The notes under the pieces were generated by a model that was not told the DNA's origin, made no database searches, and saw only the letters and a program-made list of their open reading frames with translations. A program made the translations under genes and the position numbers. A stretch of 64,000 bases of DNA, taken from the NCBI RefSeq assembly GCF_031582965.1, contig NZ_CP134049.1, forward strand, positions 558,001 through 622,000, written 5' to 3'. Source of the stretch: Bacillus sp. NEB1478 (GTDB lineage: Bacteria; Bacillota; Bacilli; Bacillales; Fictibacillaceae). Below, piece by piece: positions 51,355 through 62,660 of this stretch. Position 1 is the first letter of the stretch. The number at the start of each line of letters is the position of its first letter.

Positions 51355-52725
51355 ATGAAAAAGATTTTATCGCTTTTAGTAGTTTTAGGACTCGTTTTCT
51401 CAATGGCTGCCTGCAGTTCTGATGAGAAAGCAAGTACGGATGGGGAAGCTGGCAAAGAAAAAGTAACGATTAAGTTTGCAAGCTGGACACTTGGAACGGA
51501 AAAAGAAAACAATCTAGACCGCCAGATGATCAAGGCGTTCGAAAAGAAATATCCGAACATCACTGTAAAAATTGATGAGTCGATCAGCACGACAGATTGG
51601 AATGGAACATTATCAGCAGCAGCTAGTGCTGGTAAGATGCCGGATGTTTTCGCATTGCCGCAAATTCCACTTTCATTATCTAACGACTGGTTGATGGATA
51701 TTACAAAAATGACAAAAGACGATAAAGATTTTGCAAACGTGCCAAAAGCCGTTCAAGAATCTGCGATGTACAACGGTAAAGTATATGCCGTTCCTTACGC
51801 ACAGCATTTCTTAGGTTATTTTGTGAACAAAGATCTTTTCAACGCAGCGAACTTGGATTATCCGGAATACGGAATGTCTGTTGATGAGTTCACGAAAGCT
51901 GTTAAAGATGTAACAAACGTAAACAAAGGTGTAGCAGGGCTTAACCAGCCGTTTTCAGTTGAAGATTGGTATCCAGCAGCTGTGAACAAAGATATGGGCT
52001 GGTACACATTGAAAGACGGTCAATATTCACTCGACAGCAAGGAATTCATCACAGGTATGAACCTTGCAAAAGAATTCGCAACAAACGGATACGCTTATGA
52101 AACGTTGAAAGACGATCAAAAAGCTAGTTTTAAAGGTGAAAACCCAGAAGAAGTATGGATGAACGGCGGAATCGCACTTAAGTTTGACGGGACATGGGGA
52201 ACGACGAACTTAGTTGAAAACGCAAGCTTTGATTGGGATTATATCGGATTGCCAGGCGGAATGACGGGTCTGACAAATGACTTTGTTGGAATCTCTAAAA
52301 CGAGCAAGCACGCTAAAGAAGCTTACTTGTTTTCGAAATGGATGTCATTCGGTAAAGAAGGCTTCACGAAGCGTATGAATATTGCAGACAAAGAAGGAAA
52401 AGCCCTGAACACGCTGCCGATCAACGCTGACAAAGAAATCCTTGATCAATATTTTGACATGCTGGAAGTACCGGGAATCAAAACAGCGTATGACAATTTA
52501 GATAACGCGCTTGTTGAGCCGGTTAAAACGGTGCCAGGCTACGTAGATGCTAGATGGGAAGCGCCAACAGGTGTAAAAGTTGGAGAAGAGCCGAACGCGA
52601 AAGTAGCTGTATTGATGGATAACATCGTAAAAGGCGATTTGAAAATTGAAGATTATGCAAAACAGCTTGATCAATTAGCAGACCAGAAAAGCAAAGAAGC
52701 ACAAGAGGCTTTAAAAGATAAATAA
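51355..52725 (+). CDS. Sugar ABC transporter substrate-binding lipoprotein
   Basis: The 456-residue family 1 solute-binding protein has a lipoprotein signal with lipobox M-A-A-C near residue 20. F-A-S-W-T-L-G-T-E-K-E-N and the usual two-lobe pattern follow. GGGGAG precedes the ATG at 51355. A giant second solute-binding protein follows directly, so the two may serve different permease pairs or act in sequence on the same glycan. The ligand is unknown. Confidence 0.92.
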   Translation: MKKILSLLVVLGLVFSMAACSSDEKASTDGEAGKEKVTIKFASWTLGTEKENNLDRQMIKAFEKKYPNITVKIDESISTTDWNGTLSAAASAGKMPDVFALPQIPLSLSNDWLMDITKMTKDDKDFANVPKAVQESAMYNGKVYAVPYAQHFLGYFVNKDLFNAANLDYPEYGMSVDEFTKAVKDVTNVNKGVAGLNQPFSVEDWYPAAVNKDMGWYTLKDGQYSLDSKEFITGMNLAKEFATNGYAYETLKDDQKASFKGENPEEVWMNGGIALKFDGTWGTTNLVENASFDWDYIGLPGGMTGLTNDFVGISKTSKHAKEAYLFSKWMSFGKEGFTKRMNIADKEGKALNTLPINADKEILDQYFDMLEVPGIKTAYDNLDNALVEPVKTVPGYVDARWEAPTGVKVGEEPNAKVAVLMDNIVKGDLKIEDYAKQLDQLADQKSKEAQEALKDK

Positions 52726-52754
52726 AGCCAACGTTTAGGGGAGGTAAAACAAGT

Positions 52755-55703
52755 ATGAAGTTTTTTAAAAGATTCGTTTGGTCGGTTATTATGCTGTTTT
52801 TGATCTTTCCACATGGTTTCGCATCTGCTGAAAATAACAGTAAGGATAAGCCAGTCAAACAAGTCGTGGAAGAAAACTATCATACCGTCCTCAAAACGTG
52901 GGAAAAAGAAGGGAAAAAGGGCGTCTCAGATTTTGAGACGTCCGTATCTCCTTCCCAATTCCTAAATGTGAACAAGAAAAATCTCCTGCCGAAAGCGAAA
53001 AGCAAGGGATACTTGAATCGTGTTTTCTATTGGCATAACCAAGAATCCGTTACCTATGAGATCACAGCACCAAAAGACGGATTGTACGAGCTTTCATTTG
53101 ATTATTATCCATTAAGCAAAGAGGTTGTTCCAATAGAGGGCGCAATCCGGGTAAACGGGCAATATCCATTTTACGAGAGCAGAAGGATAGTCTTTCCATC
53201 CGTGTGGGAAAACGACCGCAAAACTTTCAAAAAAGACCGGTTCGGGAATGACATGATTCCGAAGCAGGTAACCGTTCCAAAATGGATGCGCTTAAGTGCG
53301 GAAGATGCGAGCCAGCTGCAGTCTGAGCCGTTAAAATATGAACTCAAAAAAGGAAAGAACACGATCGAGCTCGCGAACCTTAGCGGTGAGATGCTGCTCG
53401 GAAAAGTGTACGTTCATTCTCCTATTAAACTGCCAGCTTATAAAGAATATCTAGCAAACTACCAAAATAAAAAACAAGCAGACACGACCATTACGCAAGA
53501 AGCGGAACAAAACTATACGAAAAACAGTTCTTACATACGGCCTTTAGCGGCTAATGACTCATCAGCCATGCCGAAGGACACGAAACATCTGCTGCTTAAC
53601 GTACTTGGCGGCGATTCATGGAACTCAAGCGGACAAACAGTCAACTGGAAAGTAAACGTTGAGAAAGAAGGTTTTTACAAGCTGACGTTCAAGGTGCTGC
53701 AAAATAAGAAAACAGGCGGGCCAGTGTTCAGAAAACTGCTGATCGATGGGGAAATTCCTTTTTCAGAAGTAGCTCCGGTTTCCTTTGCTTTCAATAAAAA
53801 CTGGTCGAACGTCACATTAACTGACAAAAAGGACAAGCCTTATTTGTTTTACCTGACAAAAGGGGAGCACGAAATCGGATTAGAAGCAGATGCATCACCA
53901 GTTGAACCGGTTATTCATACAACGAACGACATTATGAGAGAGATGGAAGAGCTCACACTCGAGATCCGCAAGTTGACGGGTAATCAAACAGATGCTTCAC
54001 GTGGATGGAAGATCAGCGAGTTCATTCCTGATATTGATAAAACGTTAGCCGGGTGGGCAGATCGCCTCCAAAAAGAACGTGATTATTTAAGAAGTCTCGA
54101 TACATCGAAAGAAGATTCAAAAGATATCGTTTCTCTTGAAATGGCGGTCAAAAAGCTCAGAGCGTTAAGCAAAAAGCCGAATGAGATTCCGAGCAGACTT
54201 ACAGAGCTTTCAGAAGGATCTTCGTCTGCCGCTCAAATGCTTGGTAACTTACTAGAAGAACTGCCAAAACAGCCGCTGCAGATCGATCGTTTTTATGTAC
54301 ACGGTGACAAGGAACTTCCGGACGCGGAAGCGGGATTTTGGGAAAAATTATTCGACAGCGTTAAAAAGTTCTTCCTTTCTTTCTTTTCCGATAATTATTC
54401 GGCGAAAGAAACAGATGATCAGACGCTAGAGGTGTGGGTGAATCGCCCGCGTCATTATGTAGAGCTTCTTCAAAACTTGTCCGATCAGAACTTTACACCG
54501 AAAACAGGGATAAAAGTAAAATACTCGATCATGCCAGAAGAGCAGAAACTCATTTTAGCGAGTGCAGCTCATAAGCAACCTGACCTTGCGCTTGGCATAA
54601 GCAACTGGCTACCTTACGAGCTTTCGATTCGAGGAGCTTCGGTTGATCTTCATCAATTTGATGACTTTGAAGCGTTCAGTAAGCAGTTTTCACCAGGCTC
54701 GTTCCTGCCGATGATGGTGGGAGATAAAGTGTATGCGATGCCTGAAACACAAGACTTTTTCGTTCAATTTTATAGAAGAGATATATTGGAAGCGCTGAAT
54801 CTTCCTGTTCCTGATACGTGGGATGACGTGATCAGCATTTTGCCTGAGCTGCAGCGCTATGGAATGAACTATTATACACCGATGGCTGGTGCGACAGGGT
54901 TTAAGCCGTTCCAGGCAACGACGCCATTCATCTATCAATTCAATGGTGATCTGTATGGGAAAAACGGCATGAGTACGGCGATTGGAAGTGAAGCATCGTT
55001 AAAAGGGATCCAGTTCATGACAGATCTGAACACGATTTACAGCATGCCGCTTCAAGTACCGAACTTTTACAATCATTTCAGATACTCAACGCTGCCGATT
55101 GGGATCGCGAATTTTACAACGTATATACAGCTAAAGTCAGCTGCTCCAGAGATCGCAGGGTGGTGGAATATCGCTCCGCAGCCTGGTGTGAAGCAAAAAG
55201 ATGGAACCGTTGCACGATGGGCACCGGGATCTGGCCAGTCCGCGATGATCTTTAAAGGCACGAAGGATAAACAAAAATCGTGGAAGCTTTTAAAATGGTG
55301 GCTTTCTGAAGATACACAAACCGAGTTCGCAACATCACTGCAAACGATGTATGGACCGGAATACATGTGGAACACGTCGAACATTGAAGCATTCAAAAAG
55401 CTTCCTTGGCCTGAGCAAGATAAAGAAACGATTCTAAAGCAGTGGGAGTATTTGCACGAAGTTCCGAAAAACCCTGGCTCCTATATGATCGAGCGGGAGC
55501 TGAGCAACATATGGAACCGAATCGTATTTGACGGTGTGAATACACGGTCAGCAGTGGATGACTCTGTGATCTCGATCAATCGGGAAATCAGCCGGAAAAT
55601 GGAGGAGTTCGGGTATATGAAGGACGGAAAAATGGTCAAGCCGTATCCGATCCCTACGATAGAAGAAGTGGAAAGTTGGGCAGGTGATAAAGATGATAAA
55701 TAA
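52755..55703 (+). CDS. Giant solute-binding protein with N-terminal carbohydrate-binding-like modules
   Basis: The 982-residue secreted protein has a signal peptide to about residue 26, cleaved after A-S-A without a lipobox. Two beta-sandwich segments follow (about 50-225 and 240-380), each with [13 protein letters not shown] or similar, typical of sugar-binding jelly rolls. A helical linker (380-480) follows, and a C-terminal family 1 solute-binding domain (about 545-950). Ordinary binding proteins are about 430 residues. The added modules may hold the polysaccharide near the membrane. It overlaps the next permease by 11 bases and belongs to the importer operon. No lipid anchor is evident, which is unusual. 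Confidence 0.85.
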   Translation: MKFFKRFVWSVIMLFLIFPHGFASAENNSKDKPVKQVVEENYHTVLKTWEKEGKKGVSDFETSVSPSQFLNVNKKNLLPKAKSKGYLNRVFYWHNQESVTYEITAPKDGLYELSFDYYPLSKEVVPIEGAIRVNGQYPFYESRRIVFPSVWENDRKTFKKDRFGNDMIPKQVTVPKWMRLSAEDASQLQSEPLKYELKKGKNTIELANLSGEMLLGKVYVHSPIKLPAYKEYLANYQNKKQADTTITQEAEQNYTKNSSYIRPLAANDSSAMPKDTKHLLLNVLGGDSWNSSGQTVNWKVNVEKEGFYKLTFKVLQNKKTGGPVFRKLLIDGEIPFSEVAPVSFAFNKNWSNVTLTDKKDKPYLFYLTKGEHEIGLEADASPVEPVIHTTNDIMREMEELTLEIRKLTGNQTDASRGWKISEFIPDIDKTLAGWADRLQKERDYLRSLDTSKEDSKDIVSLEMAVKKLRALSKKPNEIPSRLTELSEGSSSAAQMLGNLLEELPKQPLQIDRFYVHGDKELPDAEAGFWEKLFDSVKKFFLSFFSDNYSAKETDDQTLEVWVNRPRHYVELLQNLSDQNFTPKTGIKVKYSIMPEEQKLILASAAHKQPDLALGISNWLPYELSIRGASVDLHQFDDFEAFSKQFSPGSFLPMMVGDKVYAMPETQDFFVQFYRRDILEALNLPVPDTWDDVISILPELQRYGMNYYTPMAGATGFKPFQATTPFIYQFNGDLYGKNGMSTAIGSEASLKGIQFMTDLNTIYSMPLQVPNFYNHFRYSTLPIGIANFTTYIQLKSAAPEIAGWWNIAPQPGVKQKDGTVARWAPGSGQSAMIFKGTKDKQKSWKLLKWWLSEDTQTEFATSLQTMYGPEYMWNTSNIEAFKKLPWPEQDKETILKQWEYLHEVPKNPGSYMIERELSNIWNRIVFDGVNTRSAVDDSVISINREISRKMEEFGYMKDGKMVKPYPIPTIEEVESWAGDKDDK

Positions 55704-56583
55704 AAAACGGGATCATTCACATTGGGTCTTCTTAAGTCCATACATTATCTTTTTTACGACGTTTATCATCATACCTGTTGCAGCAGCGATCCTTTTATCG
55801 TTTACGTACTTTAATGCGATCGAAAAACCGACGTTCATCGGATTGAGCAACTATGTGGGTCTCATCACGCAAGATGAGGTTTTCATGCAGAAAGTATTGC
55901 CGAACACGCTGACCTTCGCACTGATCGTAGGTCCTGGCGGGTATATTCTTTCCTTTATACTCGCGTGGGCGCTTGCTCAAATCCCGAGTAAAATGAGGAC
56001 GGTTCTGGCGCTGATCATCTATTCGCCGTCAATGACTGCAGGTGTTGCGATGGCCGTTGTATGGACGATCATTTTCAGCGGGGATGAAACGGGATATTTA
56101 AACAGCTTATTAATCACAATGGGCGTTTTGTTTGAGCCGATCCAATGGCTGCAGTCTCCCGAATATTTAATGAAAATCATGATTTTTGTCACACTTTGGG
56201 GAAGCATGGGTGTCGGATTCCTGGCCATGCTCTCAGGTGTACTGAACATCAATACCGAAATTTATGAAGCCGGATATATCGACGGAATCAACAACCGGTT
56301 TCAAGAAATCATCTATATCACGATCCCATCCATGAAGCCGCAAATGCTATTTGGCGCAGTGATGGCGGTCGTTGGAACGTTTCAGGCAGGTGCGATCGGG
56401 GTAGCTCTATCAGGCGCAAACCCGACTCCGCAAAACGCAGGACAGCTCATGGTAAACCATCTGGAAGACTATGGATTCATCCGCTACGAAATGGGCTATG
56501 CGGCAGCGATTTCCGTTGTTCTTTTAATCGTTGTCTATGCGTTTTCGAAAGTAGCCTGGAGATTGTTTGGAGAAAAAGACTAA
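55693..56583 (+). CDS. Sugar ABC transporter permease, first pair, MalF-like
   Basis: The 296-residue protein has six membrane segments and the EAA loop [24 protein letters not shown]. The ATG at 55693 follows AGGTGA inside the end of the preceding gene. It works with the permease at 56602. Confidence 0.92.
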   Translation: MINKKRDHSHWVFLSPYIIFFTTFIIIPVAAAILLSFTYFNAIEKPTFIGLSNYVGLITQDEVFMQKVLPNTLTFALIVGPGGYILSFILAWALAQIPSKMRTVLALIIYSPSMTAGVAMAVVWTIIFSGDETGYLNSLLITMGVLFEPIQWLQSPEYLMKIMIFVTLWGSMGVGFLAMLSGVLNINTEIYEAGYIDGINNRFQEIIYITIPSMKPQMLFGAVMAVVGTFQAGAIGVALSGANPTPQNAGQLMVNHLEDYGFIRYEMGYAAAISVVLLIVVYAFSKVAWRLFGEKD

Positions 56584-56601
56584 CAACAAGGAGTGAACGA
56601 C

Positions 56602-57480
56602 ATGTCATCCTTTCAAGGAACGAAGATGAATCCGTCAAAGTTTCATAAAAGTCAGATCAAGTTCCTTCTCTTTTTGATCCCATTGGCTGTGTTTATGGCT
56701 TTGCCGATTGTTTTTATTTTTTTCCACGCGTTTAAACCGATCGATGAATTGTTCGCCTATCCGCCAAGGTTCTTTGTGGACAAGCCGACAATGCAAAACT
56801 TTACCGATCTGTTCACAAAAACAAATGATACAGGCGTTCCGATGTCGCGCTTTTTATTTAACAGCGTTGTCATCACCGTTATCGTCGTTTTTTTAACCGT
56901 TGTCATCAGCACGATGGCTGGATACGCGTTATCTAAGAAAGATTTCAAAATGAAAAAAGCGATCTTTGAAATCAACACGCTTGCCTTAATGTTCGTTCCA
57001 GCAGCCGTTGCAATTCCAAGGTATCTTATAATTGAAAAATTACAGCTTATCAATACATTTACTGTGCATATTCTGCCGCTCTTAGCGATGCCGATCGGTC
57101 TGTTTTTAGTAAAGCAGTTCATCGACCAGATTCCGGATGAATTGATAGAAGCCGCGAAGCTGGATGGAGCGTCCGATTTTAAAATATTCACGAAGATCAT
57201 CGTTCCTCTCGTCAAACCGGCAATCGCAACAATTGCCATCCTGTCTTTTCAGCTCGTCTGGAACAGTATTGAAAGCTCGTCACTTTATGTGAACGATGAA
57301 ACGCTAAAAACTTTCTCGTTTTACATGTCGACACTCACTTCACAAGTGACGGGGAATAATGTGGCCGGGCAAGGGATGGCTGCAGCAGCATCACTAATCA
57401 TGTTTGTTCCGAACTTAATTATCTTTATCATTCTGCAGAGCCAGGTTATGAACACAATGGCGCATTCTGGAATTAAGTAA
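56602..57480 (+). CDS. Sugar ABC transporter permease, first pair, MalG-like
   Basis: The 292-residue protein has six membrane segments and the EAA loop [28 protein letters not shown] lies 9 bases before the ATG at 56602. It is the partner of the permease at 55693. Confidence 0.92.
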   Translation: MSSFQGTKMNPSKFHKSQIKFLLFLIPLAVFMALPIVFIFFHAFKPIDELFAYPPRFFVDKPTMQNFTDLFTKTNDTGVPMSRFLFNSVVITVIVVFLTVVISTMAGYALSKKDFKMKKAIFEINTLALMFVPAAVAIPRYLIIEKLQLINTFTVHILPLLAMPIGLFLVKQFIDQIPDELIEAAKLDGASDFKIFTKIIVPLVKPAIATIAILSFQLVWNSIESSSLYVNDETLKTFSFYMSTLTSQVTGNNVAGQGMAAAASLIMFVPNLIIFIILQSQVMNTMAHSGIK

Positions 57481-57501
57481 ATCGTTAAGGAGGGGGGAGA
57501 A

Positions 57502-59520
57502 ATGAAGCATTACGCAAGAATCATTTTAGCCGCTATTGTATTCATACTGGTTCCGTTACAGTCCATTGCTTCAGCTTCTGTCCCATATCAGACAGAAACA
57601 TTGTCAGCCGATGGAAAAGTTATTGAAACCCAGACCGCTTATACACCACTCGGAAACTTGTTGGAGGACGCTGACATCACAAGTCCGGAAGACATCTTTG
57701 TGGATGATGACGGTAAAATTTATGTGGTCGATTCTGGTGCCAAAAAAGTATTTGTTGCCGATCAGAACGGAAAAAAGACAGCTGAGATCGGCGCGGGCAT
57801 TCTTCAAAATCCAACAGGGGTGTATGTCGATAAAGATGGCGCGGTCTATGTGGCGGATTATGAAAAAGAAAAAGTGTTCCGCTTTTCTAAAGATGGGAAG
57901 CTTGAAAAAGAATACGGAAAGCCGGATTCACCGCTTTTCGGAAAAAGTTCTTCTTTTAAACCGCAAAAAGTTGGTGTGGACCGCCGCGGCAATCTATTTG
58001 TCATCTCTGAAGGATCGACGAACGGGATTATCCAGCTCAGCCGTGAAGATACGTTTCTCGGATACTACGGTGTAAATAGTACGGAAGCTAGTTTTAAAAA
58101 TTTTGTTTCTAAGCTGTTAACGTCTGAGAGCCAGAAAGCGCGCATGTTCATGAAGCTCCCGCCAGCCCCGGATAACATCGCGATCGACAGCAAAGGGCTT
58201 ATCTACTCGGTAACGGAAGGAACGAAGAACGAAGTCATCAAAAAGCTGAACGTCGCCGGAAAGAACATGCTCTATGAAGATGTATCAATCATTACGTCCT
58301 TTCAAGATATTGCGGTTGATAAGGACGGAAACATGTTCGTTGTCAGCAGTTCAGGTGAAATCTATGAACATGACAGCTTCGGCAATCTATTATTTATTTT
58401 TGGCGGAAAAGATGATGGATCAAATCGTCTCGGCCTGTTCAAACAGCCAACAGGGATCGCAGTCGACAAAAACGGACGCCTATATGTAACAGATAAAGAA
58501 CGAGGTTTGATTTCCGTATTCGAATCTACTGCCTTTTCAAAACAAGTGCATCAAGGAATCGCACTCTTTAAAGAAGGCAAGTATATCGAGAGCCGTAAAT
58601 ATTGGGAATCCGTTCTGGAGCTGAACTCTTCGTTCGGTCTCGCGCATTCAGCAATGGGATCGGCGTATTACAAACAGCAAGACTATGACAAAGCATTAAA
58701 AGAGTTTGAGTTTGCTAATGATGTGTACGGTTATTCTGATTCGTTCTGGGAAGTGCGTCACGCGTGGATGCAGGAAAACCTGGAAACCGTCCTGTTTATC
58801 TTCATCGCGCTCATTGCTCTCTATTACGTACTGAAGTGGCTGGATAAAAAGAGAAACATCATGGATGGTTCGAGAAGAAAATGGGCGGCCGTAAAAAAGC
58901 GAAAACTGCTCAGAGAACTATTATTCTTGTTCCAGTTTTTCAAGCACCCGATCGATAGCTTTTATTATTTGAAACGAAAACGATACGCATCTGTCGCATC
59001 TGCCACGATTCTTTACGTTCTTTTACTGATCGAATTTATCGTGAGCCGTTTTTACACAGGATTCATCTTCATGCCCCCGGCGGGAGATGCAAGTCTATTA
59101 ACCGAGCTGCTGAAGATCTCGGTTCCACTATTCCTGTTTATTACGATCAACTATTTAGTCAGTACGATCAATGACGGTGAAGGCAGATTCAAGGACATTT
59201 ACATCGGTACGATCTATGCGCTTGCTCCTTATGTCGTGTTCAGCCTTCCGATCGTGCTGATCTCAAACATACTGACGTACAATGAATCATTTGTGTATGT
59301 GTTCTCGATCCGAATCATCTATGCGTGGTGCTTGATTATTCTGTTCATCATGATCAAGGAAATCCACAACTATTCGGTTTCAGATACGATCCGTAACATT
59401 TTAGTCACACTGTTCGGAATGGCGATCATGCTTCTTGTTGTTTTCATCGTGTTTGTCTTGATCGACCAAGTGTATGACTTTGTTTATTCCATCATAAAGG
59501 AGGTTGTTTTGCGTGTATAA
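57502..59520 (+). CDS. NHL-repeat, TPR and YIP1-type membrane protein
   Basis: The 672-residue product has a signal segment (1-25), then an NHL beta-propeller (about 55-345). Its repeats carry I-F-V-D-D-D-G-K-I-Y-V-V-D-S and V-Y-V-D-K-D-G-A-V-Y-V-A-D. A TPR-like pair (about 350-410) precedes a C-terminal membrane half with about six segments resembling the YIP1 domain. The propeller should face outward. Genes of this build recur next to DUF5696 and carbohydrate importers in Bacillales; their role is unknown. An assembly or scaffold function for the uptake machinery is my inference. It overlaps the DUF5696 gene by 8 bases. Confidence 0.82.
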   Translation: MKHYARIILAAIVFILVPLQSIASASVPYQTETLSADGKVIETQTAYTPLGNLLEDADITSPEDIFVDDDGKIYVVDSGAKKVFVADQNGKKTAEIGAGILQNPTGVYVDKDGAVYVADYEKEKVFRFSKDGKLEKEYGKPDSPLFGKSSSFKPQKVGVDRRGNLFVISEGSTNGIIQLSREDTFLGYYGVNSTEASFKNFVSKLLTSESQKARMFMKLPPAPDNIAIDSKGLIYSVTEGTKNEVIKKLNVAGKNMLYEDVSIITSFQDIAVDKDGNMFVVSSSGEIYEHDSFGNLLFIFGGKDDGSNRLGLFKQPTGIAVDKNGRLYVTDKERGLISVFESTAFSKQVHQGIALFKEGKYIESRKYWESVLELNSSFGLAHSAMGSAYYKQQDYDKALKEFEFANDVYGYSDSFWEVRHAWMQENLETVLFIFIALIALYYVLKWLDKKRNIMDGSRRKWAAVKKRKLLRELLFLFQFFKHPIDSFYYLKRKRYASVASATILYVLLLIEFIVSRFYTGFIFMPPAGDASLLTELLKISVPLFLFITINYLVSTINDGEGRFKDIYIGTIYALAPYVVFSLPIVLISNILTYNESFVYVFSIRIIYAWCLIILFIMIKEIHNYSVSDTIRNILVTLFGMAIMLLVVFIVFVLIDQVYDFVYSIIKEVVLRV

Positions 59521-61804
59521 AAAACTCTTAATCATACTTACTGTGCTGCTTTTGCCAATTACTGCTTTAGCCGCACAAAATGACAAGAAAACAGCAGACA
59601 AACCTCCCGTCTTAACTGAAAAAAATCAAAACGAAATGAAATACACAACATCTCAATTCACTAAACCAGAAACAGGGGGTCTGACCCCGGGACAGACCCC
59701 TAAACAAGAAACTTCATTTGAAGGGTTCGAAAAAGCAGCTGAGAACGAAAATCTCGTCCTTTATGTGAACAAAGAGTCGCTCGCGATTAAAATTCAAGAC
59801 AAAAAAACAAAGTATGTATGGAATTCGGGTCTTGATCATCCTGAAAAGTACCGCTTGAACAAAACGTGGGAACAGATGGCACAGTCCGCTTTAACTGTAG
59901 AATACACGGACCGCAGAGGAAAAGTGAGAACCGAGAGCATCACCTCTAACAACACAAGACCAAGAGTAAGAGTGACCCAAAAAGGTTTTACCGCCAATGT
60001 TGATTTTAATCAGGCGAAGATCGAGTTTCAGATGGATGTTGAACTTGATAAGGATAGTTTAGTCGTCTCGATTCCTTATAACAAACTGGATGACGGCAGA
60101 CGCACAAAGCTAATCTCGCTGAAAGTGTATCCGTTTTTAGGAGCGGTGAACGAAAACGATATAAACGGCTATATGTTCATCCCGGACGGAAGCGGTGCAT
60201 TGATTCGGTACAACAAGAGCGGCAAAACCGCAGACGCTCCGTTTACGGGTGCAATCTACGGGAACGATGACGCTTTTCAAAAAACGGAAAAACAAGATGA
60301 AAAAGTTTCGCCAGTCGAGCCGATTAAAATGCCCGTTTTCGGGGCCGTTCATGGCGTGAAGCAAAACGCATTCTTAACGATCGTTGAAGAAGGCTACTCG
60401 TATGGTGATATCACCGCGTATCCGGCAGGCGTTTCAACCGATTTTAACTGGATCTCGTCACAGTTTCATTACAGACATTCCTACTACCAGCCGACGAGTA
60501 AGAATTTAAAGGGAATCACAGTCTATCAGAAAAACGCCAATCATTTTAACATCAAGCTGCGCTACATGTTTTTACGAAAGAATGATGCCGATTACGTAGG
60601 GATGGCACGATCTTACCAAGATTATTTAATAAAAACAGATCAGTTGAAGAAAGAAAAAGACAAAACGGGTGTCCGCCTTGAGTTTTTAGGTGGTGAAGTA
60701 AAAGAAGGATTGTTGTGGGATTCTGTTTTACCGATGACACCCATCACAAGCATTCCGAAAATGACAAATGAGCTGAAAAAGAATGACGTAGACAATATGT
60801 TCGTCGTGTACAAGGGATGGTCAAAAGGCGGTCTAACTGGAACTCTCCCAGCAAGATTCCCGTTTGAAAAGAAACTAGGGGATAAAGGGGAAGTGCAAGA
60901 CACGATCAAAAAGCTCAAAAAAGAAAACGTTCCGATGTACTTCCATACGGATTATACAAAAGCGTTTGAGGGAGCATCAGGATTTTCCGGAAGTAAGGAC
61001 GTCGCGAAAAAGGCAAGTTCTGAGACGATCTCTCACACGGAAAACGATAACAAAGTCTTTTACTTATCACCTCAAAAAACGCTCGAAGCTGCAAAGAATG
61101 ATATATCGGATTACAAAGATTACGACATCTCAAATTTAGCTGTCGATACGAGCGGGTACACACTGTTCTCGGATTTCAGCGACAAAAAATCTTCACAGCG
61201 AAACAGCACGATTGAGACATATGAAAACGTGTTTCAAAACTTCAACAAAAGATTAGGGAACGTCGCATTATACGAACCGAACACATACCTGTGGAACACA
61301 ACAGACCGATATCTAGACATCCCGATGTATTCGTCCAACTATGTCTACGAATCAGACACCGTTCCATTCATGCAGATCGTATTAAAAGGCTACATGCCTT
61401 ATTACGCGCCATTTTCTAACTTTTATAGCGATCCGGAAGATCAAGTCTTACGGATGATCGAGTATGGCGCATATCCTTCGTTTTTATTAACGGACGAGCC
61501 TTCACATCTATTGATGAAAACACCGTCCAAAGACGTCTACACATCCGAGTTTAGCATTTGGAAAGACGACATCGCCGAGCAATATAAAAAAGTGAAGAAC
61601 AGCCTAGGTACTGTTGAAGGAGAAACGATCGAAAGCCGCAGCGTACCGAAAACCGGAATCGTTGAAGTGATGTATTCAAACGGAACAAAAATCATCGTCA
61701 ATTATACGGATTCTGCGTATCAATCAAGCAGTATTGAAGTCGCGGCAAAGGATTTTGAAGTCATCGAGAGGGGGGAACTAGCGGATGAAACGATTGAAAA
61801 ATAA
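59513..61804 (+). CDS. DUF5696 family secreted protein
   Basis: The 763-residue product has a signal segment (I-I-L-T-V-L-L-L-P-I-T-A-L-A-A), a proline/threonine linker, then a large domain. That domain contains N-S-G-L-D-H-P-E, F-I-P-D-G-S-G-A-L-I and a barrel-like part with V-Y-K-G-W-S-K-G-G and Y-F-H-T-D-Y. The region suggests a distant glycoside-hydrolase barrel, which I cannot confirm. The GTG at 59513 has AAGGAGG 9 bases upstream; a TTG three codons earlier overlaps that site. It overlaps the following permease gene by 20 bases. A short palindrome lies in the linker (59676). Confidence 0.8.
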   Translation: MYKKLLIILTVLLLPITALAAQNDKKTADKPPVLTEKNQNEMKYTTSQFTKPETGGLTPGQTPKQETSFEGFEKAAENENLVLYVNKESLAIKIQDKKTKYVWNSGLDHPEKYRLNKTWEQMAQSALTVEYTDRRGKVRTESITSNNTRPRVRVTQKGFTANVDFNQAKIEFQMDVELDKDSLVVSIPYNKLDDGRRTKLISLKVYPFLGAVNENDINGYMFIPDGSGALIRYNKSGKTADAPFTGAIYGNDDAFQKTEKQDEKVSPVEPIKMPVFGAVHGVKQNAFLTIVEEGYSYGDITAYPAGVSTDFNWISSQFHYRHSYYQPTSKNLKGITVYQKNANHFNIKLRYMFLRKNDADYVGMARSYQDYLIKTDQLKKEKDKTGVRLEFLGGEVKEGLLWDSVLPMTPITSIPKMTNELKKNDVDNMFVVYKGWSKGGLTGTLPARFPFEKKLGDKGEVQDTIKKLKKENVPMYFHTDYTKAFEGASGFSGSKDVAKKASSETISHTENDNKVFYLSPQKTLEAAKNDISDYKDYDISNLAVDTSGYTLFSDFSDKKSSQRNSTIETYENVFQNFNKRLGNVALYEPNTYLWNTTDRYLDIPMYSSNYVYESDTVPFMQIVLKGYMPYYAPFSNFYSDPEDQVLRMIEYGAYPSFLLTDEPSHLLMKTPSKDVYTSEFSIWKDDIAEQYKKVKNSLGTVEGETIESRSVPKTGIVEVMYSNGTKIIVNYTDSAYQSSSIEVAAKDFEVIERGELADETIEK
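59676..59700 (+). repeat. Palindromic short repeat inside the DUF5696 linker
   Basis: GGGGTCTG pairs with CAGACCCC across ACCCCGGGA. Sequences of this GGGGTCTGACCCC type are frequent intergenic repeats in Bacillus. Here it is in frame and adds G-L-T-P-G-Q-T-P to a linker, so it was tolerated in a coding sequence. Confidence 0.65.
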
Positions 61805-62645
61805 GAACAGCATCGCGGGTTTGCTTTTTGTTTCGCCATGGATCATCGGTTTCTTGATCTTTACCGCTTTTCCTCTTCTGTATTCTCTATATTTAAGTTT
61901 TCAAAAGGTGAAAATCACGACGAGCGGCATCCAGACGACGTTCGTTAAGTTTCAAAACTATCAATATGCGTTTACGGTCGACGGAACGTTTGTAGAGAAA
62001 GTGACCACGTACCTGAGGGAAATGGTCATTTCCGTTCCGATTATTATCGTATTTTCGTTAATCATCGCACTTCTGCTCAACCAAAAAATCAAATTTCGCG
62101 GCATGTTCCGGACGATTTTTTTTCTGCCGGTAATCATTGCGAGCGGACCTGTGATTAAAGAACTGATCGATCAGGGGATCACAACGATTCCTTCAATCGA
62201 ACAATATGCGATCTATCAAGCGTTGAACGAAAACCCAGACGGATTTTTTAACGGAATCCTTCTGTATTTAATCAAAAATCTGATCGTGATCTTGTGGTAT
62301 TCAGGCGTGCAAATCTTAATTTTTCTCGCAGCTCTGCAAAAGATGGACAAACAAATCTTTGAAGCAGCAAAAATTGATGGGGCAAGCAATTGGGAGTTTT
62401 TCTGGAAAATCACCCTTCCAAGCTTAGTTCCGATGATCATTGTCAACTTGATTTATACAATCGTTATGTATTCGATCTTTTCATTGAACCCGATCATTGA
62501 GCATATTCAGAAAAATATGTTCAAAGTGGACACTGGTTTCGGCTACGCATCAGCACTATCGTGGATTTACTTTTTGATCATCGCACTCGCACTTGTAATA
62601 ACAGTCGGTGCCATGACGCTAAAGGGCAAGAAAAACTACACGTAA
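61785..62645 (+). CDS. Sugar ABC transporter permease, second pair, MalF-like
   Basis: The 286-residue protein has six membrane segments and the EAA loop F-E-A-A-K-I-D-G-A-S-N-W-E-F-F-W-K-I-T-L-P. It begins inside the end of the DUF5696 gene, with GAGGGGGG upstream. It pairs with the permease at 62661. Confidence 0.92.
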   Translation: MKRLKNKNSIAGLLFVSPWIIGFLIFTAFPLLYSLYLSFQKVKITTSGIQTTFVKFQNYQYAFTVDGTFVEKVTTYLREMVISVPIIIVFSLIIALLLNQKIKFRGMFRTIFFLPVIIASGPVIKELIDQGITTIPSIEQYAIYQALNENPDGFFNGILLYLIKNLIVILWYSGVQILIFLAALQKMDKQIFEAAKIDGASNWEFFWKITLPSLVPMIIVNLIYTIVMYSIFSLNPIIEHIQKNMFKVDTGFGYASALSWIYFLIIALALVITVGAMTLKGKKNYT

Positions 62646-62660
62646 AAGGAGGTGTGGAAG

